Assembly: GCA_037349315.1 (NCBI GenBank)
Contig: JBAIAC010000059.1
Location: 30,350,501-30,414,500, forward strand
Length of the DNA stretch: 64,000 bases
DNA from: Chelydra serpentina
Lineage: Eukaryota; Chordata; Testudines; Chelydridae
Reading direction: 5' to 3'
The position numbers and the translations under genes were made by a program. Shown here one piece after another: positions 52,601 to 61,600 of this stretch (positions are counted from its first letter, which is position 1; each line of letters opens with the position of its first letter). The notes under the pieces were generated by a model. It saw only the letters and a list, made by a program, of their open reading frames with translations. It was not told where the DNA came from and ran no database searches.

Positions 52601-55600
52601 AGCGCCTGAGCCCGAGCCCGGCTCCGGCAGCGGGGCTCAGGCGGGGGATTTAAAAGGCCCTTTTAAATTCCCTCAGGTGGCGCCTTAGCGTCGCTTCTCC
52701 TCACAGGGGGAGCGGCCACTCCCCCTGCTCCCCCCTGGCTACGCTACTGGGTGCACAATCCTTGGTACCTCCAGGAAGCGTCCCAGGGACATCGGACACT
52801 ATCTGTACCGGGGCTTCAGAACAGACAAACCAGCAATACAGGAGATATTCAGACCTGTTTGACCTGGATCCCTCTGGCAACAAACTTGTGCCATGAAAGC
52901 AAAAAAGCACGGGCCACCATTCGTGAGCTGACCCCCATGGACTACAACCAACGTGCACTGCCGCAGTCGCACAACAACACGTCGCAACCCGTAAACCCGC
53001 CCACGCAGCCACATGCCAAATGGAACAAGTCAAACAGGAGACAGCAAAGTCCACAATGAGCCGCTCCGACACCGGGAGCTGACACGGTTGTAAAAATGCT
53101 GGAACATGGAGAGGCAGCTGGATTCTGGGAGACCGAATGAATCTTTCCCACCGCACCGCCCCTTCTTCCTGAGCCTCTGTCCTCGCATCACCTCTTCCCC
53201 CCAAAACCCCGCCCCCCATCGCTCACCCTTACAGCCAGGAAAAAGTGATAGGGTCACGTTTTCTGGCACACCTGCTTCAGGGTGGAAGCACAGAAGTGGC
53301 TGCTTGACTTCTTTGATTCCTGCATGGAGGTACCCAGGCTGTGGAGACAGGCCAAAGCAGTCGCACTACTCTAACCACATAAAGACCCTAAACGCTGTAA
53401 CATTACCGCTCATCAGCCGTATTCCGCTTACCCTACAACAGGGGTGGGAAAACTACGGCCCGTGGGCCGAATCCGACCCGCCAGCTGTTTTAAGTCGGCC
53501 CTCGAGCTCCTGCTGGAGAGTGAGGTCTGGGGCTTGCCCCCCTCTGGCTGAAGAGCAGGGTTGGGGGCCACTCCACGTGGCTCCTGGAAGCAGCCGCATG
53601 GCCCTGCTGTGGCGCTCCAGCCAGGGCACAGGATTGGGGGCTGCTCCACGTGGATCCCAGAAGCCATGGCATGGCCCCCCTCCAGCACTCCAGCTGGGGC
53701 GCAGGGGTGGGGGCTGCTCCTCACGGCTCCCAGAAGCCGTGGTATGGCCCTCCTCTGGCTCCTACGCACTCCAATGGCCCCCTCAGGTGCTCCAATGGGA
53801 GCTGCAGAGGCGGTGCCTGCGGATGGGGCAGCTTGCAGAGCCGCCTGGCCGCACCGCCATATAGGAGCTGGAGAAGGGACATGCCACTACTTCCAGGAGT
53901 CGCTTGAGGTAAGCGCTGCCCGGAGCCTGCACCCCATAGCCTCTATTCACGCCCCAACCCCCTGCCCCATCCCTGATCCCCCTCCCACCCTCCAAACCCT
54001 TTGATCCCCACCCAGAGCACCCTCCTGCACCCCAAACCTTCATCCCCAGCCCCACCCCAGAGCCCACACCCCCAGCCGGAGTCCTCACCCCCTCTCCGGC
54101 ACCCCACTCCCCCGCCCCAGCCAGGAGCCCCCTGCTGTACCCCAAACTCATTTCTGGCCCCACCCCAAAGCCCACACCCCCAACCAGAGCCCTCACCCCC
54201 TCCTGCACCTGAACCCCAATTTTGTGAGCATTCATGGCCCGCCATACAATTTCTATTCCCAGATGTGGCCCTCGGGCCAAAAAGTTTGCCCACCCCTGCC
54301 CTACAAGCTATATGAACAGACAATAGCAGATGGAATAGCGCCAGCAGTAGAAGGCCAGTTGACCGATGATCATGCCCAGGACCTTCCTGCCTGTGGCCAA
54401 GTTGTAAACCTAACTCAGTACATCAAAGATGGCTTTGAAGCCTGTAAAATTACAGAAGTTGTGCTGTTGACCTGTCGGTTGCTTATAACCCTGTGAACTA
54501 TCATGTGCTTCTACTGAAGTAGCAAGGCGGCCCAAGTGATCTCCCTGCTCAAAAAGTGACCTTTTTTTGTCATGATGGATGGTCAGAAAAGACTCAATGG
54601 AACGGCTTGCCCCAAGGTTCTGTGGCGTCACCCTTTCTGGTTTGTCTACACAAATGACCAACTGGAATTCCCGATGTGTGAAGATTCATTTAGGCAGATG
54701 ATCTTTGCGTCATTACCCAATCGGAAAGATTGGAGGACATTCTAACTGGCTCCTTGAGTGTACTTGGAGAATACTATTACACATGGATCCTGAATGCCAG
54801 CCCTACCAAGACACCGGCTTATGCCTTCCACCTGAAGCACCGTCAGGCCAAGCAAAACTATCGTGGGCTAGTACAATCCTTGAGCTCTATGAATAGTCAG
54901 TGTACCTAAAGGTCACATTAGACAGAACACTGGCACATCAAGACGCTGAAAAAGAAAGTGAACTCCAAGAATTGCGTACTCCAAAAACTGGCCCACATAA
55001 AAGGGGAGCTGACCCCAAAACACACCAAGTAACCAGTCTTGCCCTGTGTTACTAGCTCCAGAGTACCATGCCCCGTATGGTCCAACATGAGTTATGCACA
55101 CAAAATTGTTACTGAACTCAATCAAACCCGCAGGATCAACACAGGCACTTTTAAACTGTAGCTATACTGCCTTGCAGGGACTGCACCACCGTCAGTGAGG
55201 TAGAAAGGAGAGACCAAAACAGGTGCATGATCCCAGATACCCACTGCATGGACACATTCCACCATCCATGAGGCTGAAGTCCCGAAAGAGCTTTGACTCT
55301 GAAAACCCCTTACCCCAAATATCTCTGTGGCAAGCTCCAGAGTAACAAAGAGGCAGAAGAACCTGATTCCTTCAGAACCACTCCCTCCGGGCACGACCTT
55401 GAATGAAAACCCTGCATCGCGGATCCCCAGGGGAGGTGCAACACCCCCAAATTTGAACAGTCTCTTGGGGGACCCCCTTTGTGGTGCCAGACACCCAAGC
55501 GGTCTCCTTCCTGCACAGGGCAGGCCACGTGGCCTCCCCGCCTCCTGAGCCTGAACCTCTCGGTCTCCGGCCCTCCTGCTTTACACCGGGAGCTCTGTTC

Positions 55601-58600
55601 AGTGAGGCCAGCTGAGAGAGAGTCCTAGTAGAGACTTGTCCCCTCTTCAGGGATGAATGCACCTCACCCAGCATTTGCAGTGACACCAAACAGCATGGTC
55701 AGAACAGTCGGGTTTATTAGTCAGCTACGACCCAGCTGAGGAAGGCCTTAGCTTAGCGCGGAGGAAAGAAGATTGAAAGCTGGTTTATTGTGGTCAACCC
55801 AGATCCCAGCCAAGCTGTGGCGAACTCCACTTTCAGGCTCACTGTCTCTCTCTGACTTCTTTTCTTAGCCCTGGTCTACACTACGAGTTTAGGTCGAATT
55901 TATTAGCATTATTTCGATTGATCTGTGCACCTGTCCACACGATGAAGCCCTTAATATCGACTTCTAGGGCTCTTAAAATCGATCTCGCCACTCCACCCCC
56001 AACGAGGGGATTAGCGCTTAAAGCGATATTGCCGAATCGATGTAGGCTTAGTGAGGACGCAATTCGATGGTATTGGCCTCCTGGATCTATCCCACAGTGC
56101 AACATTTGACCGCTCTGGACAGCAGTCTGAGCTCGAATGCTGCGCCCAGGTAGACAGGAAAAGCCTCGCGAACTTTTGAATTTCATTTCCTGTTTGGCCA
56201 GCGTGGTGAGCTGCAGGTGAGTGCAGATCTCATCAGCAGAGGTGACCATGATGGAGTCCCAGAACCGAGGACGAGCTCCAGCATGGACCGAGCGTGAGGT
56301 ACTCGATCTGATCGCTGTTTGGGGAGATGAAACTGTGCTAGCAGAGCTACGGTCCAAAAGAAGAAACGCCAATACATATGCCAAAGTCTCCAAGGGCATG
56401 CAGGACAGAGGCTACAACAGGGACGCGCAACAGTGCCACGTGAAAATTAAGGAGCTCAGGCAAGCCTACCAAAAAACCAGAGATGCAAACAGCCGCCCTG
56501 GGTCAGAGCCCCAGACATGCCGCTTCTATGATGAGCTGCATGCCATTCTAGGAGGTGCAGCCACCACTGACCCACCCATGTGGTATGACTCCGTATGTGG
56601 ATCATCAGAAACCACAGAGGAGCATGATGATGATAATGATGCTGAAAATAGCGCACGGACCCAGCAAGGAAGCGGAGAAGCCCTTTTCCCCGACAGCCAG
56701 GAACTCTTTGTCACCCTGGAGCCAGTAACCTACGAACCCACCCAAAGCGTGCTCGATGCAGGAGAAGGGACCTCTGGTGAGTATACCTCTGTGAAATTAG
56801 TACATGTTTTATAAGCAAGCGTGTTTAATGATTAATTCGCAGCCAGTACAGCTACAGCTACTGGAAAAGTCTGTTAACATGTTCGGGGATGGAGCAGAAA
56901 TCCTCCGGGGACATCTCCAGAAAGATCTCCTGGATGTACTCCCAAAGCCTGTGCAAAAGGTTTCTGGGGAGGGCAGCCTTATCCTGTGCTCCGTGGTAAC
57001 ACACTCTACCACGCCAGGCCAGTAGCACGTAGTCTGGAATCATTGCTTTGCAAAGCATGGCGGCGTATGGTCCCGGTGTTTGCTGGCATTCAAGCAACAT
57101 CCGTTCTTTATCTGTCTGTGTTATCCTCAGAAGAGTGATATCATTCATGGTCACCTAGTTGAAATAGGGGAATTTTATTAAGGGGGTATTCAGAGGGGGT
57201 CCGTCCCTGCTGGGCTGTTTGCCTGTGGCTGAACGGAAATCTTCCCCGCTGTGACCCACGCGGTGGGGGGAGGGGGAACAGCAAACATCTTGGATGTGTG
57301 TGTGCGTGGGGGGGTGTAGATTAGGTTCGCGCTGCATGTTAACCCGAAAACCGCCGCCCCTCCCTTTTCAATTGCCAACCAGTTTTAAATTGCCAGCCCA
57401 AAGGATGTTTGTTATGGGAAATGAGGGGGTTGCTGTTTGAAAACAATCCCACATGTTATGAAGGTTAAAGAAGCCTATAGACTGTGGCTTACCATGGCTG
57501 CCTGCAAGCTGAATTCTGTTGCCCGCCGGACCTGCTTGTGTGATCTCTCACACCAAACCAGCAGACCTCAATATAACAGGCAAAGTGCAACCTTGGACCA
57601 AATGCACATGTGATATGTAATGTTTGGAGCATTGTTCTCTAATATGTGTCTTTTAAACTACTCTTCTCCCGTTTGTTTCCTCCCGCAGCTGCAAATGTTT
57701 CAACGCCACCCCTTTTATCACCGTCCCAGAGGCTAGCGAAGATTAGAAGTAAAAAAAAAAAGGAATCGAGACGATATGTTCTCAGAACTCATGCAATCCT
57801 CCCACACTGAAGCTGCCCAGCAGAATGCGTGGAGGCAGACACTGTCGGAGTCCAGGAAGGCAGAATTTGATCGCGCGGACAGGTGGCGTGCCTAAGACAA
57901 TGACTGGCGGGATGAAGAGAGTAGGTGGCGTCAGCGTGCAGAGAGAAGGCAGGATGCAATTCTGAGGCTACTGGAGGATCAAACGGAAATCCTCCGGCTT
58001 ATGGCTGAGGAAAGGCGTAGGGTTCAGGAAAGGCCGCCTGAGCCCAGACCGCCGCTACAGCCCCTGTGTAACCAACAGCCCTCCTTCCCGAGTCCCATAA
58101 CCTCATCCCCGAGATGCCCAAGAACGCGTTTGGGCAGCCTCCATGCACCCAACCACTCAAGCCAAGAGAACAGTCCAAGCAAGAAAGGGCTGGCATTCAA
58201 TAAGTTTTAAAGTGTTGTGTGTCATTGTCCTTCCCTCATCCCCTCCTCCACCACCCATCCTGGTGCTTCCCTTCCTCCACCACCTATCCCGGAAGACTGT
58301 GGCAGTTACCCCCATAGTTCCCCCTCTTTGTTTTACGAATTAATAAAGAATGCATGATTTTTAAGCAACAATGACTTTATTTCCTCTGCAAGCGGTGACC
58401 GAGGCGGGGAGGGCAGGGCGGTTTGGGTAAAGGGAAGTAGAGTGAATGAAGGGTTTTTCATTACTGGGGAAAAACAGAACTTTCACACAGCATCCTGGCC
58501 ACTCATGAAACTGGTTTTCAAAGCTTCCCTGATGCGCAACGCGCCCTGCTATACTCTTGTAATAGCCCTGGTGTCTGGCTGCACATAACCAGCGGCCAGG

Positions 58601-61600
58601 TGATTTGCCTCAACCTCCCACCCCACCATAAACGTCTCCCCCTTACTCTCACAGATATTGTGGAGCGCACAGCAAGTAGTAATAATAATGGGAATATTGG
58701 TTTCGCTGAGATCTAACCTAGTCAATAAACTTCGCCAGCGAGCTTTTAAACGCCCAAATGCACATTCCACCACCATTCTGCACTTGCTCAGCCTATAGTT
58801 GAAAACGTCCTGACTTCTGTCCAGGCTACCTGTGTATGGCTTCATGAGCCATGGCATTAAGGGGCAGGCTGGGTCCCCAAGGATAACTATAGGCATCTCA
58901 ACATCCCCTACGGTTATTTTCTGGTCTGGGAAGAAAGTCCCTTGCTGCAGCAGCTGAAACAGACCAGAGTTCCTGAAGATGCGAGCGTCATGTACCTTTC
59001 CCGGCCATCCCACGTTGATGTTGGTGAAATGTCCCTTATGATCCACCAGTGCTTGCAGCACTATTGAAAAGTAACCCTTTCGGTTTATGTACTCGCTGGC
59101 TTGGTGGTCCGGTGCCAAGATAGGGATATGGGTTCCGTCTATCGCCCCTCCACAGTTCGGGAACCCCATTGCTGCAAAGCCATCCAATATGAGCTGCACA
59201 TTTCCCAGACTCACAACCCTTGGTACAAGCAGCTTGGTGATCGCCCTGGCTACTTGCATCACAACAGCCCCCACAGTAGATTTTCCCACTCCGAATTGAT
59301 TCGCGACTGACCGGTAGCTGTCTGGCGTTGCAAGCTTCCACAGGGCTATCGCCAGTCGCTTCTCTACTGTGAGGGCTGCTCTCATCTTGGTGTTCTGGCG
59401 CTTCAGGGCAGGGGAAAGCAACTCACAAAGTTCCATGAAAGTGCCCTTACGCATGCGAAAGTTTCGCAGCCACTGGGGTTCATCCCAGACCTGCAGCACT
59501 AGGTGGTCCCACCAGTCTGTGCTTGTTTCCCGGGCCCAGAATCGGCGTTCCACTGTATCAACGAGCCCCATTACCACCATGATGTCCACCTTGCGGGGGG
59601 GTCTTTTTTGAGAGAGGTCTGTGTCCATGTCCTCATCACTGTCCTCAGGGCGCTGCTGTCGCCTCCTCGCCTGCTGTAGCTCTAGCAGCTCCTGGTTCTC
59701 GTTCTCCATATACTCCTGGACAATGCGCGTGGTGTTCATAATGGTGATAACAGCCGCGGTGATCTGATCGTGCTCCATGCTTTCCCTGGTATGGTGTCTG
59801 CAGGACAGCAGAGTGGGAGCAGAAGTGGCAGGTGGATAACAATGGTGTCAGCAATATGGCGCCCGCATGAAAAAAGGCGCGAAAGGATTTTTGGCTCCCC
59901 CCTCAGTTGCTTTCACGGAGGGAGGGGGGAGCAAGGGTTAGGCTCATTTCCTTCTAGCAGCAGATGGTACAATATGCCGGGAAGCAAGGGTAGGCGCCTT
60001 CCCTTCTAGCTACAGATGGTTCAATAGGCTTGATATCCATCATCATCTCCTGGCCCCCTCAAGGATTGAACTCGCAACCCCAGGTTTAGCAGGCCAACGC
60101 TCAGTCCGCTGAGCTTTCCCTCTGCCCGTGTTCCAGGCAGTACTGAATCTCCCTTAAAGAAAACGTAAAAAAGAGAACAACCAGAGTCACTCTGGTCACT
60201 CCCATTTATGTCGAAGCGTCCCCGGCCAGCAGCACACGAATTTCAAGCATCTTGTATGATCTGCAGCTGTGTAGTCCTGCGACTATGATCATTTATGGCA
60301 TATTGCACCATCTGCTGTTAGAAGGCAAGGAGCTTATGCTGTGTAGTCCCGCGACTAGCAGCCTCAGGCAGAATGGCCCCCTCAAGGATTGAACTCGCAA
60401 CCCCGGGTTTAGCGGGCCAACGCTCAGAACGCTGAGCTATCCCTCTGCCCTTATTATAGCGCGACTGAATCCCCACTAGATCTAATGTCCAGGCATACGC
60501 TGGAGATGTACGGTAATTGTGAGCTGAGCAGGCTTCCATAGCAAACCCGGAAACCCCGGAAAAAAGGCGCGAAAAAGATTGCTTTCACGGAGGGTGGGAG
60601 GGACGTTTGATGGCTTGACGACATGTACCCAGAACCACCAGCGACAATGTTTTCTGCCGCATCAGGCTTTGGGATCGCAACCCAGAATTCCAATGGGCGG
60701 CAGAGACTGCGGGAACTGTGGGATAGCTACCCGCAATGCAACGCTCCGAAAGTCGGCGCTAGCCCCGCTACTGTGGACACAGTCCGTCGACCTCAAGGTC
60801 TTAATGCTCTTTAGTGGGGACACACACAATCGATTCCATAAATTCGGGTTTTAAAATATCGACTTCTATAATTTTGACCTAATTCTGTAGTGTAGACGTA
60901 CCCTTAGCCAATTCCCAGGTGAGAGCTCCAAGCTTCTTCCAGCAGCCACCCACCTCACAGTCCTTTGTTCTGGAGATGGGCTCTCTGCTCAGCTTCCCTC
61001 CTGAGAGGCAGGGAAATCCTCAGCCCTCTGGGGTCCTTGGTTGCTAGGTATCAATATCCTGGTGAGTGGGCTTTCCTTCTCAGATGTTCCATTGATATGG
61101 GTCAGCCTCTGCCAGTCCTTTCTAACGACCCATTCAGTCCGCTCTGACAGCTAGGCCATACAAATGAACACACACACATGCCCTATGTCTCAGCCTTCAC
61201 TGACAGCAAACTTAGTCCTTCCCCCCCCCCCCCCCCCCCACCAGGTCACCATGCAAGGTATAGGGGGAAACTGAGGCACACATAGGGGTTGTAAAAATAC
61301 TACAGAAAATTCCCGCTCCGTTACACACAGATGTACTCTAAATCGAGTGAGAGCTGGGGTGGCAGAGACAAGTGACAATACAATCAAGTGGAAGTGGAGG
61401 AACGGCTCCAGATGTGAATGTGGAGAGCCTAGGCAAACACCTGAATGCTGCCCCTGTCAACATCCGTCCTCCTGAGGAACTATTTGAGATAAGCTGTGGT
61501 TTTGGAGTGATAAGCTATGATGATTATCTCAGAGATGCCCTCCATGCTCCCTTTTCCAGTGCCCACATGTGACCCAGGTTACATATGATTCTGTGGCCTG

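Larger units (their letters stand above)
55868..60903 (-). mobile_element. PIF/Harbinger element H3
   Basis: The left terminus GCCCTGGTCTACACTACGAG and right terminus GTAGTGTAGACGTACCC are inverted. The TTA target duplication lies at 55865-55867 and 60904-60906. At 5036 bp it has the full layout: Myb-like gene (plus), ORF3 (minus), transposase (minus) and two tRNA-like modules. It lies in the large SSH3 intron with its transposase on the same strand as SSH3. Confidence 0.9.
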
